A stretch of DNA of 64,000 nucleotides, from assembly GCA_963556495.2 (NCBI GenBank), contig OY747721.1, forward strand, positions 28,608,849 to 28,672,848, in the 5' to 3' direction. The stretch is from Valencia hispanica. Lineage: Eukaryota; Chordata; Actinopteri; Cyprinodontiformes; Valenciidae. The translations under genes were made by a program, and so were the position numbers. Shown one piece after another: positions 38,717-54,191 of this stretch (position 1 is its first letter; every line of letters begins with the position of its first letter). The notes beneath the pieces are model-generated. The model worked only from the letters and a program-made list of their open reading frames with translations, made no database searches and was not told where the DNA came from.

Positions 38717-39130
38717 TTAACCACTCTTTTGTTAGCCAGGTGATGTGTTTGGGATCATTGTCATGCTGGAAGATCCAGCCATGTTTAATCTTCAGTCGTC
38801 TAACTGATGGAAGGAGGTTTTTGCACAAAATCTCACGATGCATGACCCCAGTCGTCCTGTCCACTTTGCAGCCCCAAAGCATAATGTTTCCACCCCCATG
38901 CTATGGTGTTCTTGGAATGCAACTCAGCATACTTCCCACTCCAAACATGGTGAGTGGCATTTATACCAAAGAGTTCTATTTTGGTCTCTTCTGACCACAT
39001 AACTTTCTCCCAATCCTCCTCTGGATCATTCAGATGGTCTCTGGCAAACTTAGACGGGCCTGGACATGTGCTGACTTAAGCAGGGGGACCTTTCGTGCAC
39101 AGCAGGATTTTAATCCATGAGGACGTAGTG

Positions 39131-39354
39131 CAGGCCTGCCCAATCCTGGTCCTCGAAAGCTACCATCCTACAAGTTTTAGATGTATCCCAGCTCCAACAC
39201 ACCTGAATCAAATAGTTCAATTCTCTCATCAGCAGTCCGTGAACTCTGCAGAGGCCTGGTAACGAAGCCTTCATCTGATTCAGCTGTGATAAGAAGGGAT
39301 GCACCTAAAACTTGCTGGATAGTAGATCTCGAGGACCAGGATTGGGCACCCCTG
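39131..39354. mobile_element. hAT-type MITE
   Basis: A 224-bp element. The left end CAGGCCTGCCCAATCCTGGT pairs with the right end, whose reverse complement reads CAGGGGTGCCCAATCCTGGT. It is flanked by 8-bp repeats ACGTAGTG (39123-39130) and ATGTAGTG (39355-39362), one mismatch. An 8-bp duplication with CAGGGGTG termini is the hAT pattern. Too short to encode protein. Confidence 0.9.
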
Positions 39355-40026
39355 ATGTAGTGTTACTTATAGTAACCTTTGTTACTGTAGTCCCAGCTCT
39401 TTTTAAGTCATTGACCAGTTTCTCCATGTAGTTTTGGGCTGTTTCCTCACCGTTCTCAAGATCATGTGTACCCCATGAGGTGAGATCTTGATGAAGCTCC
39501 AGGTTGAAGGGGATTGTCAGTAATTCATTTTTTTTATAATTACTCCAACAGTTGATCCCTTCTCACCAAGCTGCTTGCCTATTGTAGATTGGCTCATCCC
39601 AGTCTTGTGCAGATGTACAATCCTGTTCCTGGTTTCCTTGGACAGCGCTCTGGTCTTGACCATGGTGGAGGTTGCAGTCTCACTGTTTGAAATTATAGAC
39701 AAGTGTCTTTTATACAGATAACAATTTCAAACAGGTGCCATTAATACAGGTAACTAGTGGAGGATAGAAGAGCTTCTTGAAAAAGAAGTAACAGGTCTGT
39801 GAGGGCCAGAATTCTTGCTTGCTTGTAAGTGCTAAATACTTTTTTTCTGCACAATTATACAAATAAATTATTTTTTTTTAAATCATACAATGTGATTTCC
39901 TGGAATTTTCTTTTACTCTCACAGTTGACGTGTACCTATGATAAAAAATTACAGACCTCTCTCATCTTTTTAAGTGGGACAACTTGGACAATCGGTGGCT
40001 GCTAAATACTTTTTTGCCCCACTGTA

Positions 40027-40735
40027 TACAGGACTGACCTGAGCGTTTCCACTAAACAGAGATTCATTCCCCTTGAAAAAGCGAACTTCAATTTATTTAT
40101 CTCACAGTGTGATTTTATCTGAACATTAATTACAGTGTAATAGTTTGTTTTATAAAAAAATATAAATTATTGCAGTGCATTCTGTAAATATTACAAAGCA
40201 TGTGCTATGTATCATTTTATATTTTATACCATTGAAATCAGATATTTAAATAATTTGTATAAAACGAAACCCCTTTTTTTCTTTTTCTTTTTCTTTTTAC
40301 AGTGTCTGAAATTAAATCACACTAAACATTTCTTGTTTAAGTTCAGTTAGGATTAAAATATTTTTTTATATTTGGTAAATGTCAGAATAATGAGAGAGAA
40401 AAATTGCTGTTTAAAATGTTTTATTTGTTTTAAATATGGATAAATATCGGCACACCTTGGTTACAACTACAATCATCCTGTCCAGAAATGAAAGAAGTTT
40501 TGTATCCCAGTTTAACAATTGATTCTAATTATCAACTACCTGGTCCTTTCTCCTTGTAGTATTTCAAGGTGTGCTGTAGTTTAAAAAAATATCTTCCCAT
40601 GATTTCTTAAGGCAGAATAACTCCCTATCTCTCCACTCGGCCAGTTGTGTATGTTAACTAATAAAGGATGGAAATCAAAGCAAAGTATCCCTGTAGTAAC
40701 AGTAGTCAAGATGTTTCTGAAAGAGTTGGAAATAT
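40027..40735. other. Intron sequence, nothing recognised
   Basis: AT-rich sequence between the composite Tc1 element and the LINE tail. A short CTTTTT-type tandem is at 40277-40298. Confidence 0.4.
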
Positions 40736-40912
40736 AATTCAATTCAATTCAGTTTATTTATATAGCGCGAATTCACAATAGATGTCATCTCAAGGCACTT
40801 TACAACAAAAGTCATTTCAATAAAAACATACAAACATTCCAATCAGTTTAAAGTTTTAGTTAGTTTCCTATTTAAGAAATTCCAGCAGATTACATCGAGT
40901 CATTGACTGGCA
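40736..40912 (-). repeat. LINE 3' tail, opposite strand
   Basis: The plus strand starts with AATTCAATTCAATTCAGTTT, then TATATAGCGCGAATTCACAA and TCAAGGCACTTTACAACAAAAG, the reverse complement of a fish L2-type LINE terminus with its short tandem tail. It continues to CAATGACTGGC as the left half of the split copy at 29363-31154 does. A 5'-truncated dead copy. Confidence 0.8.
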
Positions 40913-41102
40913 TTTACACCCTGTAATTCTCAAATATAATGGAATTGCAAATTTGGCAGCAATAGAGAAATACTTTTTCGGATTTATTTTTTGCTTTTGT
41001 CATAATATGCAATCTTGCAGGAAATTAACAATAAAATAAAACTAGTTGTTTTGGAGCAATATTTGTATACAAGCTAAACTGCTGATATACACTTAAGTTT
41101 GT

Positions 41103-41430
41103 TCATCAAAAAAATAAAATAAAATAGAACAGAATAAAATCACCCTTTATTGTCCCACATAGGGGAGTGAGAGATTATGCAATTAGATTCACACGAGAAA
41201 AATATTTTTGAAAGCAGACATAGTATATGCATATAATAACATATGTACATCAAGGACACAATTACAAAACTAAAGGACTGTGCAGGTATTAAAAAATAAA
41301 CATGAAAAGGGCATATTCAGATTTTAGGAATGTGTAACTGAACAGGATCATTAAAAATATTTACAGGATATGGATGTTTATTTGTGCATATTTACAAGAT
41401 GTGAAAAAACAGCAACTGTGCAAACAGAAA
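41103..41430. repeat. Interspersed repeat, copy 2
   Basis: Begins with an AAATAAAATAAAAT simple run, then CCCTTTATTGTCCCACATAG, and later TGTACATCAAGGACACAATTACAAAAC and ACTGTGCAG segments in the same order as 17756-18075. Same orientation as copy 1. Confidence 0.6.
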
Positions 41431-43069
41431 TGTGCAAATAATTGGATTTAGATATAGATTTTAAATACATTTTTCATGTTCTAACATGTTTTTGGCTTGA
41501 AGAAATGCTGTAATTTTTTTTACAATACAAGAAATATTGCTCTTTCAGAATTTAGCAGTTCTAGACTTTATTTGTCAATGCTGTAATTTTTATTAATTTA
41601 ATTTAAAAATATTAAATTAGGACCTACATTTTATTTCATTAAGCTGTCAGTGACTGTCATTAACAATTACTTTTTGGTGTAATAGATATATTTTATTTTT
41701 TATTATCAGAAAGTCATCCAGCTGTTGTAGTCTTATGACTGAGGGATTAATGTGAACTCTCTCCACATTATTCATTTTAAAACTTCAAGTATAAATTTAG
41801 AAAAGAAGACTACAGATCTGGGATGTTTTATAATGATTTATTTGAATTTTCTCCAGCGTGATAATAACATAGACCATGTTTTGCCTCAAAAACTCTGCAA
41901 GAATCAAATTTAGGTTGGGAACCATGTCAAGTGTCCACAAGTGTCTGCATGCCAACCTGGTGACACATCAAATGTAGCGTTTTATTTTCTTCTTGTCGCC
42001 TTCTTCGCTCTGATAAAGCTGCATCAGAGTCTGCTTATCTTATGGTTCCAGCATCATCGGCTCTGCAGCTTTATTTACAGTCCAGACTGAGACACAAACG
42101 CACCTTAAAGCTCTGAACCACAGGGTCAGAGCAACTAAACGCTGCTCGATATTCATGACTGAACTTCACGGCTCGGCTCAGAGCAGTGATTAGCTGATCT
42201 GAAGTCTGGTCTCTGCTGTTGCTGCAGGTACTGAAAGAGAATCATTGATCTGGGAAGTCTGAAGTCTTTCCAAGTCTGGAAGGTTTTTACAGCAGCCAGT
42301 GCTCTTCTGTCCAGGCAATCGTGAAGTAAAGACACCCTCTGGGGTGCATTTCAACTTAAAATCAGGAAGCATCTGAGCAAGTACTGCATCAGAAAATAGT
42401 CTGAAATGTTAAATCATAGAGACAGTTTACACATCAAGGTTCTTCCAACCCTTTTATTCAGAGATTATCCATGGATGACTAAAGTGCATAGTTTCTTTTT
42501 AGAATCACCCAGAAAATTTTTTTATACACGATTCCAAATTAACTGGTTTAATTTCTATTGTATTAAAATGATTTCTGCTTTTATTTTATTTTTTAAAATC
42601 TCTTTCTGGAAAAAAATAGTCAATTTAGATGGGCCAACAGAAATAAATCCAACAGACAGAAGAGCCATTATAATCCTAGACTTTTTTTGAAGATGACGAC
42701 TACTACTTATTGAATAACAGTACAAACAGATCTTTAAGCATGCAATAGAAATTATAAATTGAGATCACTAATATCCATTTCAGAGACACATTATTCACAT
42801 TATTCAGTTAAGATGCTTAGTTTTTGTCGTACGCATTCACTCCTGATTTTTAGTCCCCAAAACATCCAAAAAGAAAAGTTGAAAGTGAAGTGTGTCCTTC
42901 TTCTCAATATTTATGTTCCTGATTTTAACTTTCTGGTGAAGAAGTCATGAAAGAAGCGAGCCAGTTGAGGTGTACACTTAGGCATAAACTTAAAAACGTA
43001 CTTTAATTGGCATTTTTCTTTGGTATAAGATTATATTAGAATCCTAAAAGTGACATCTTATTCGTCATC
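41431..43069. other. Intron sequence, nothing recognised
   Basis: AT-rich with no exon or repeat boundary that I can support. Confidence 0.4.
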
Positions 43070-43315
43070 TCCTTTCTATCTACCTCCCTTAGGGGGCGCC
43101 AGAGTGTATATTCTGCTTCCAGTGCCCTCTGTTCACAGCATTCTTTTTTGTGTCACCATCCCTCTGTAAATCCTCCTTTTGACTACATCTATGAACCTTC
43201 TCGGTGCCTTTCCTCTGTTCCTCCTCCCTGGCAGCATCTATACAACATCCTTTGTATGGCATATCCAGGATCCCTCCTCTGCACATGTTCAAGCCTTCTC
43301 AGTCTCATCTGATTA
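43070..43315 (-). mobile_element. RTE-like LINE C-terminal fragment
   Basis: On the minus strand, translations in two frames recall the C-terminal region after the reverse transcriptase in RTE-type LINE proteins: a RLEHVQRRDP-like segment, then RMLYRCC, then an MDVVK(R/K)ED-like segment and a W-R dipeptide near the end. Frames are broken. Only about 240 bases remain. Confidence 0.5.
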
Positions 43316-43811
43316 AACTCCTCTGATTAAACGCAGATATTAATCACTTGTTTATTATTGGTTGTTGCTTTCGATCTAAATTGTTATTTGTTTGGATTGA
43401 ATCTACCATTCCAAAAATAGTTCTTTATCCTCTGTCGACTTTGCAACCTGCACAGGACAGCTGCTCACAGCTGTTCTGAGTAAAACCATACATATCTTTC
43501 TGCTTTTTAGTTAAACTTGTCCATTGGTGGTGCATCTATTCTGTACTGGTCGCAGTATAACATCGGAGAACCAATTTGGCCTTGTAGATAAGAAGCTGGA
43601 ATTGAAATATGACATTTGATTAACCACAATATTTCCTGCTGGGACCTGCAGAGCAGATTCATCCCTCATCACCGTCACCATACAATGCTGACATTTTGAG
43701 CTGAATAGCAGTTATTTCAGGGCAGTGTAGAATAATCCAGTCCAGATTTAAGTGTTTTAGATTTTGAGCTATAGCTGATGAGCATGACCTTTTTAAAAAA
43801 GTTATTTATTT

Positions 43812-44060
43812 AAAGGGGACATACTATGGTATTTTCACCTTTTCATCCTTTTGTATTGCCATGTGGGTTTCTGTTGCCTCTATTGACACTCCAAACATGA
43901 ATAAAAAAGATCCATCCATTTTTTTCTTCAGAAATCTTGTCCTTCTACAAGCCGTTTGAAAAAGTGTCTTATTGTGATGTCACAATAAGTGCAATTTCCA
44001 CCCCTCACCTGTCAATTCCCGCCCTTTACATGTAAAACCCCGGCCACAAATTCCAATTCC
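43812..44060 (+). repeat. Possible TTAA-type MITE 5' part
   Basis: Starts TTAAAGGGGACATACTATGG, the same type of end as the MITE at 38145, and continues with CACCTTTTCATCC, CAAGCCGTTTGAAAAAG and CTGTCAATTCCCGCCC, a body I recognise from fish repeats. A similar start (TTTAAAGAGGCATAATGTAT) occurs near 44224 in the same orientation. No right end was found. Confidence 0.4.
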
Positions 44061-44596
44061 ATCCTATTCTCATGTGTGGCAAACCCACAGACTAATAACA
44101 ACATGACTGTGCATGGTCTTCAACCGCTAATATGCATAGAAGAGTCCTCTAAACAGCCTATTCTGAAAGGAACATGTTAACTTCATCAACATGTTTTGAC
44201 CATAGACCTATTCTAACTTGTTTTTAAAGAGGCATAATGTATACCCTTTTACGTGCCAAAAGCACTTATATAACACTGTGATTTGGAAACTTCAGTGGTT
44301 ATACTACCACAGAGAGTGATGGGCACAATAAGATCTCCTACCAGTCAGCACCACCATGCCTTCACCAGCACTACAGGTTATACTATCACCATCCTTCCTG
44401 TTACCATTAAAGGAAAGAAGTCAGAAAAAAACAAAAAATTATTCTACTAACTATGAAGTATAAGTACATTAGTGTTGCAGAAAGTATGCAGTAAGGTTAT
44501 GAATTTTGAAACTTTTGTCTATCTGACTGTGAAGGACGAACCTAATTTCTTTTCTTTTTTGAATTGTTGAAGCTGTAAAAGAGTTTGTAATCCTCT

Positions 44597-46343
<1,747 letters not shown>

Positions 46344-46539
46344 GTCATTCCAGGACTTGGCGAGGCAGATTGATGTGGACTATGGCACAGTGAGAGACTC
46401 TGCTGTCTATGACTACTTCAGGAACAAAGGCACCAACCCCCTGGAGCAGGACAGCACGTACGCAGAGCTGTGGAGAACCATCAGCAAGAATGAGGGCATG
46501 GACTACTCTGTTTCCAGCCCTTCAGAAGGCATTCGCAAG
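46344..46539 (+). CDS. grid1: grid1 exon: start of S2 lobe
   Basis: A 196-nt exon (phase 2 to 0). Its first base completes the Arg codon begun in the M3 exon. It encodes [19 protein letters not shown], then [19 protein letters not shown], then [17 protein letters not shown] and [10 protein letters not shown]. This is the extracellular S2 half of the ligand-binding domain; the [13 protein letters not shown] block is a GluD signature and [11 protein letters not shown](Y/F)[10 protein letters not shown] is GRID1-type. The acceptor is TTTTGCGCAG; the donor AAG|GTTTGT is weaker than the others. The exon follows a 17.4-kb intron. Confidence 0.95.
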
Positions 46540-48410
46540 GTTTGTGTTTTCTTCTGTGGTAAACTTTATGGGGGTGGAATTATTGCATTTCTTAAAAAAA
46601 GAAACCACTGGGCTGCGAGTTCAAACACAACATCAAAGATTTTCTGGTTCCAGTTTTTCTATACCTTAAAGTAAAAGGTGATTTTTTTTTTTTTTTATTC
46701 TCAGTCTTAATGTTTTGGGCCCTATGTAATTGTTTAAAGATGTATATATTTAGCACATTTAGTAGGGTTTTATAACTACAGAAGCTGCAGTCAAGAAGTC
46801 ATTTACATCAGAATCTCTCCGCTGCTCTAATTCCTCTTTCAAGTCCCAATCCTTGAATGAAACGTGGCGGTGAAATTTCTGTCAACCACAATGACTTTCT
46901 TCTTTCCACTTATCCATAAAGGACCGATTTGCAGAGTCTCAAGATGATCCGGTCCTATGGACAGATTATCCTACCTGTGCTCTGGATCCCTACAGGTCCT
47001 CTAGAGCTACAGACCCTCTTCTCTGATTAATGCTCTCATTGCCCAGCCTATCACTCTAGGAGGACAGTAATGTCTTGGTAGGTTTACAGTTGTGCCATGC
47101 TCTTTCCATTTTCAGGTGCACTCTGAGATGATCATAGGGGTATTGCTTTAAACCTGCTTTAAACTAGGGGTGACCATGGCTCAGGAGATACAGCACTATA
47201 CAAGTACACTAAGTTTACCATTGAAACTTCTCCACAACTTTATTCCTGACCTGTCTGCTGTGTTCCCTGGTCCTCATGATGCTGTTGTTTGCTAGCATTT
47301 CACTAACCTCTGATGCCTTTGCAGAACAGCAACATTTCTACTGAGGTTGGATTACACATAGCTGGACTCTACATGAGGGCAAATGGTTGCACTGGGTTTT
47401 ATATGGGGGTTTATACGAACAGCAGATTTCTTATTTTTATTGAAAAAAAATAAAACCATGTATCATTTTCCTTTCCATTTATGCACTAACATATGTTGGG
47501 ATGACTCATACAAACCAAATAAGGGATACACAGAAGTTTTTGGCTGAATTAAAAGTACATTTTGCAGAGTTTTGCTAAACCAACTTGTTGAAAGTCAACA
47601 ATAACACTATTAGATGATAGTGTATTTTTCTCTGAAAGAGATTTTTTTTGTTGCTGCATGAAAATCTCAGCTGGATCAAAGCTAAATTGTCCCATTGAAT
47701 TAAAGGTGATTAATCTGTTGATTTTCACTTTAAGACAAACAGGCTGTTAATGAGAAACAGCCTTCAGAGTGTATGTGAAAAAAAAGAACTCTTGCTATAA
47801 ATTGTTTGTGTGAACCCCAATTATCCTCTGTAGTCATTTAAAACATTCACATTCTCCTCATTTCATTCACAACAGGCAAACAAACTCATTCATCTGTTTA
47901 TCTATCACTTAATTGCAAGCGCAGTTGAACAATGCACCAATTAGTTAGGTGACATCCCGTGTGTGTGAAAGCAGGACCAGTGCCCCGCCGCTGTGCGTTA
48001 TTATTATGCTCGTAGATCTCCCAAAAAGCCGATGGCAAATTAGTTTCGGAGACAAATCGGCTTTGAGCACATCCATTATTCAGCCGTTTGCATGATAAAC
48101 CTCCCCCTGGATCCGCTGACGTTTTCACCCCCAAACCATTCTGTACACAGACAGTTTTGTATTTATTTTTACAGACAGTGAACCATCCAGTCCTGCAACT
48201 CGTTGCTCAGTTGATTAAGATGCATTTTACATGAGCTGAGGAAGCCTAACAGTCAAACCAAATCCTTCAAATCTTTTTTTTAAGCGAGAGCTGTTTGTTT
48301 GTAAAACAGTCGATTTTTGAATTTGTAGCGGTGAACATGAGATGAAATATGAACAATAACTGTCAAAAGGTCAGAGGAAATAGTCATTGGAGTTCCGTTG
48401 GAGTTTGCAG
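46540..48410. other. Intron sequence with a possible conserved block
   Basis: No gene or repeat was recognised. The segment 47870-48150 is less AT-rich and contains ATTA-type motifs and a short hairpin (AAGCCGAT ... ATCGGCTT at about 48026-48065). It looks more like conserved regulatory DNA than the surroundings, but this is an impression only. Confidence 0.35.
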
Positions 48411-48790
48411 ACAACTGTTTCTGTACAGGTCACTGAAGCTCCCACCAAAGCATTTCAATCAGGTTTACATCTGGGCTATGATCAAACCAATCTAACACCT
48501 TGATTCCTCTCTTTTTCATTCTAGTCATTCTAGTGTAGATTAGTGCAGTGTTGGGGATCAATGTCCTGTTGAAGTTTCAGCGGTCTAATAGATGGCCTCA
48601 CATCTAGAATATTTTGGTAAACTAGAGGGATCATGGTGCCGTTCAATGGCTGGAAGGTGCCTGGGTTCTGTGGCTACATAGCAGGCCCAAATCCTCAGCC
48701 CTCCACTACTGTGCTTGACGGTTAGTTTGAGGTGATCGCAGCTTATATGCCGTTTGCATTTCTTCAAATATTGTGTTCTGCATAGTTTTT
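48411..48790 (-). pseudogene. Degenerate Tc1/mariner-like transposase remnant
   Basis: Minus-strand translation near 48745-48660 gives LKLTVKHSSGGLRIWACYVA, resembling the VKHGGGSVMVWGC block of Tc1 transposases. The plus strand at 48480-48580 carries complements of the SPDLNPIE region and the H/QDNDP region. All frames are broken. Confidence 0.6.
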
Positions 48791-49246
48791 ATTGAAACAA
48801 GAGCTGATCTGCAGATGATCTTAAACTATCTTATTGCAGGATTCAGAAAAGTGAAGCTGTGGTTTTCCTCAGTTTTGAGGCAGCTGAGCTGATAATTATG
48901 AAGTTGTTCTTTCAAATCTCTTTTGTGATTCAGTTCAGGTTTTCTCTTCCTTTATTTTTAAAAATCCTTCCTTCTGCTGTGCGTTGCACCTCTTTAGCAG
49001 CATCTGAAGTTTCTCCTTCAGCTCCAAACTGTGCTCAGTGGTTAGACATGAAGCTGAATGCTGCACATCAGAGACTGCAACAGCATGGAAAGGTCTAAAA
49101 ACATGTCTCTGTGTAACTGTGAAGAGTGCACCATGGACAGAACAATCCACATTCATTCACACAGGTCAAAACGGTGGAGGCAGAAGCTCCTGTCGCAGCT
49201 CATCTGATGCAGTGAAAACACCCACGTCCTCATGCACTTAAACCTC

Positions 49247-49277
<31 letters not shown>

Positions 49278-49499
49278 AGTGTTGTTGTCACGTCATCCCT
49301 AGCCATCACCTCCGACAGACCGCCTCTGCAGCACAACACAGACAAAGCCTTCTGTTCTCGCTAACAGTATCATGTCGGCATGTTCTTGACACTGTAACAA
49401 AACCAAATCCGTTAACAATCAGCTTCTGGCTCATGAGAACATTACCTAACACTGGATTTATCAACCTTTAACGGGGAACAAGCAAGTGCAGCACAAAAC

Positions 49500-50100
49500 A
49501 CTACACATGAGAATATGTATAATACTTTGCCAGAGTTTACATACATTTGTCCTGTTCATTAATGTCTAATTTATTTTAAGCTTTTAATATGTGGAGTGAT
49601 ACATGTATCTTCAGTGGATTTTGAAAACCAGTAATGGGTTCACAAGATTAAAATGACTGTGGAGTTGATCTAATCTACACGGGGTTACATGTTTACAATC
49701 ACCTGGCTTTTTCCCTTAGTGCATTAGAAAAAAGTAAAGTTGAGGTTGTAGCAAGTTTTCCCAATCCAAACCCAGTTTTGATGTGCATTTGAGACTACTA
49801 TTGCAACACCAAGATGTTAGATGAATACAAGTTTGTTCAGGTAACTCTTTTGGTCATTCTAATCCACTTTGTGCCTGTGTATTAGCACAACTGGCTATGG
49901 AACAGCCCCACAGCATGATCCTTCCACCACCATGCTTGAAAACTAGTACTTTGTGGTTTAAAGCCCTGACTTTGACTCCTATCAGGGAGAAAAACTGCTG
50001 CACATTTTTTTGTTGTAAGAATCTTTAGAGTAGTTTCTGTAATTATACTATCTAGGAATACGACGCCGTTCATATAAATCCTTACGATTGGAAACCTCTG
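49500..50100 (-). mobile_element. Decayed Tc1-like element remnant
   Basis: GCCCCACAGCATGATCCTTCCACCACCATGCTTG at 49905-49938 (shown here only as a landmark: CACAGCATGATCCTTCC then ACCACCATGCTTG) is the complement of the VK(H/Q)GGGSIMLWG region typical of Tc1-like elements; upstream AGAGTTTACATACATTTG at about 49532 resembles a terminal repeat. No usable frame is left. Confidence 0.5.
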
Positions 50101-50648
50101 ATTCGCACTCTCTATTCTGAAGCAGGTTGAATAAAAAACTTTAAAGCTTTAAAAATAAACAAAGTGATAAAGATTTTGAGAGGCAGAGATAACCTACAAT
50201 GAATTTCTGTCAAAACCATAAATGCTAATAAAGAACACAGAGCAGGGTGATTTCATATTGAAAATGTTGTTTGGGGTATAACAAAATATCAGTTGTCTTT
50301 AGATGTGGTTTTGTCAGTGAATCAATGCAGGCCTTCAGTTAGATTTTTAGATTTTCTCAGAGGGATTGTTGTTGTGTAAACTGTTCAAAAAGAAACTGCA
50401 ACCAGGTTTAACAAACTTTTCAGTTAGTTTTGATTATGAAACTTCTGGAGAAAAAATTGGCCTCATTTTTAGAGAATGATGTCTTCATGTTGACTCAATG
50501 GGAAATAATGAGCGTGCTTAGCTGAACTAAAGCTTACTCCATCTTCTACACCTGGTGTCGGTCAGGTCCAAAGTTTCTGCAGAAATCTGCACCAAATGTT
50601 ACCATATTTCAGTTTGAGCATCATTTTTCCCTTCTTCTCCACCTCCAG
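50101..50648. other. Intron sequence before the next exon
   Basis: No repeat was recognised. It ends with a pyrimidine-rich acceptor, CTTCTCCACCTCCAG (50634-50648). Confidence 0.5.
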
Positions 50649-50815
50649 GCAAAGAAGAGTCCCTACGCTTTCCTGTGGGACATGGCAGTGCTGGAGTATG
50701 CGGCGCTGACAGATGATGATTGCACTGTCACAGTTTCAGGAAACAGCATGAGCAGCAAAGGTTACGGCATCGCCATGCAGCATGGCAGCCCCTACAGAGA
50801 CCTCTTCTCTCAGAA
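50649..50815 (+). CDS. grid1: grid1 exon: S2 ligand-binding core
   Basis: A 167-nt exon (55 codons plus two bases, phase 0 to 2) between CCACCTCCAG and GTAAGT. It encodes [20 protein letters not shown], then [20 protein letters not shown], then [15 protein letters not shown]. The Asp of LWDMAV (exon residue 11) corresponds to the residue that contacts the amino group of D-serine in GluD2. The cysteine of DDDC matches the conserved S2 disulfide partner, with the second Cys (GRCDL) in the next exon. The GYGIA(M/L)QHGSPYRD block is invariant in GluD receptors. Confidence 0.96.
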
Positions 50816-51241
50816 GTAAGTGAGCACAAGTCGATGAAAAGATCATTGAAGATGGGATGCTTCTTTTGATTCCTCTGATATACCTGAGAACTTTGTTTTT
50901 TTTATATATAAAAACCTAGAAACGATTATAGTGAAGTGTGGGAACAGAGAAAGAACTAAGAAAACACATTGTTGGATTCCATCAGTCTTATTTATTTATT
51001 TTTTGCAGATAATTATGTACAGCTTTTGTATAAACCTGCTGCTGAGCGAAAGAAAATCTACAGCAACACCTTCAGGAGGTGTCATCACTGGTGGTTCTTA
51101 CATGAAAAACTGCAGCTGCTGCAGAACTGATGTTTTATGAACAGCAGCTCCTGAATCCGGTGCTCTGAAGTACAATGGCAATTTTAGAATTTTGTGAAGC
51201 TGTGACCTGCTAGTAGGTATTGTAGATTCTCAACCTCATTG

Positions 51242-51242
<1 letters not shown>
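50816..51242. other. Intron start
   Basis: No repeat or exon was recognised between the donor and the first (TA)n run. Confidence 0.5.

Positions 51243-51276
<34 letters not shown>
51243..51276 (+). repeat. (TA)n microsatellite, left
   Basis: A pure 34-base TA array directly abutting a small Tc1/mariner-type MITE. Confidence 0.95.
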
Positions 51277-53171
<1,895 letters not shown>

Positions 53172-53491
53172 CAAAGTTATGGAACACCAAACTACTCAAA
53201 ATTAAATAAATAAATAAAAACATTGTTAAATAGATATCTACATGAACAATAATAACAAATATATAATGTGCCAATGAAATTGTGAAAAAAACTGAATATA
53301 TATAAAGTTCTAAGCTCAATAGTATGAAATATTTTTCATTTTCCTTTAAAAATATGTTTATTAATATAATACATTATTTTAATGTAAAATATTTGCTAAT
53401 AATGGGAATTATGTTTTAGCCATTTTTATTTAATTTCATCAGTTTTTATTGCAAAACTTCATTTTTCCAAAGTCAGTTTCTATTTCATATT

Positions 53492-54191
53492 TACGGAAGA
53501 GGATTAGGGCCACTGAAGAAAAAAAATAGAATTCTGAGAAAAAAGTCAGAATTCTGACTTTAATCTCAGAATTCTGACTTTTTTTCTCAGAATTCTGACT
53601 TTTTTCAGAAACCTAAAACAAACATTTTTTTTTACAAAGGATTTTTTTTTTCATTTCCAAAAAAAAGTCAGAATTCTGACTTTAATCTCAGAATTCTGAC
53701 TTTATTCTCAGAATTCTGACTTTAATCTCAGAATTCTGACTTTATTCTCAGAATTCTGACTTTAATCTCAGAATTCTGACTTTATTCTCAGAATTCTGAC
53801 TTTAATCTCAGAATTCTGACTTTAATCTCAGAATTCTGACTTTTTTTGGAAATGAAAAAAAAACCCTTTGTAAAATTTTTTGTTTGTTTTAGGTTTCTGA
53901 AAAAAGTCAGAATTCTGAGATTAAAGTCAGAATTCTGAGATTAAAGTCAGAATTCTGAGAATAAAGTCAGAATTCTTAAATTAAAGTCAGAATTCTGACT
54001 TTTTTGGAAATGAAAAAAAAATCCTTTGTAAAAAATTTGGTTTGTTTTAGGTTTCTGAAAAAAGTCAGAATTCTGAGATTAAAGTCAGAATTCTGAGATT
54101 AAAGTCAGAATTCTGACTTTAATATCAGAATTCTGACTTTTTTCTCAGAATTCAAATTTTTTTTCTTCAGTGGCCCTAATCCTCTTCCGTA
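53492..54191. mobile_element. Nested fold-back element with tandem repeats
   Basis: A 700-bp element inserted in the left arm of the larger fold-back. The left end TACGGAAGAGGATTAGGGCC is mirrored by GGCCCTAATCCTCTTCCGTA on the right. It is flanked by CATATT at 53486-53491 and 54192-54197; the uninterrupted opposite arm of the host palindrome shows the single CATATT site. Inside are about twenty copies of a 20-base unit containing CAGAATTCTGACTTT, in one orientation on the left and mostly the other on the right, plus mirrored GGTTTCTGAAAAAAGTC and GGAAATGAAAAAAA blocks. No coding capacity. Confidence 0.9.
53545..54145. repeat. Mirrored 20-bp tandem repeats with EcoRI words
   Basis: Units alternate GAATTCTGACTTTAATCTCA and GAATTCTGACTTTATTCTCA on the left half (53545-53850). 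In the right half (53905-54145) the unit runs as its reverse complement, with a short switch back near 53985 and 54110. GAATTC recurs about every 20 bases. Confidence 0.92.

Larger units (their letters stand above)
37900..39663 (-). pseudogene. Tc1-like transposase pseudogene, interrupted
   Basis: The N-terminal part [20 protein letters not shown] starts at 39663. The middle (a NIMLWGC-like block, [16 protein letters not shown] sequence with the second catalytic Asp) lies between 38900 and 38730. The C-terminal part ([15 protein letters not shown], then [18 protein letters not shown]) lies between 38120 and 37900. The gene is split by the hAT-type MITE and by the G-rich TTAA MITE and has extra frameshifts. 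The parent family is the same as at 26880-28150. Confidence 0.82.
36878..40024 (-). mobile_element. Tc1-like transposon split by three later insertions
   Basis: The left end CATTGGGGCAAAAAACTATT and the right end, whose reverse complement starts CAGTGGGGCAAAAAAGTATT, mark a complete Tc1-like element flanked by TA (36876-36877 and 40025-40026). Without nested pieces it would be about 1.5 kb. The insertions are a TTAA element (37032-37834), a second TTAA MITE (38145-38716) and a hAT-type MITE (39131-39354). Transposase fragments read on the minus strand in broken frames from about 39663 down to 37900, including an [11 protein letters not shown] block near 38080 and SIMLWGC-like sequence near 38880. 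It is dead, and older than its three passengers. Confidence 0.88.
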
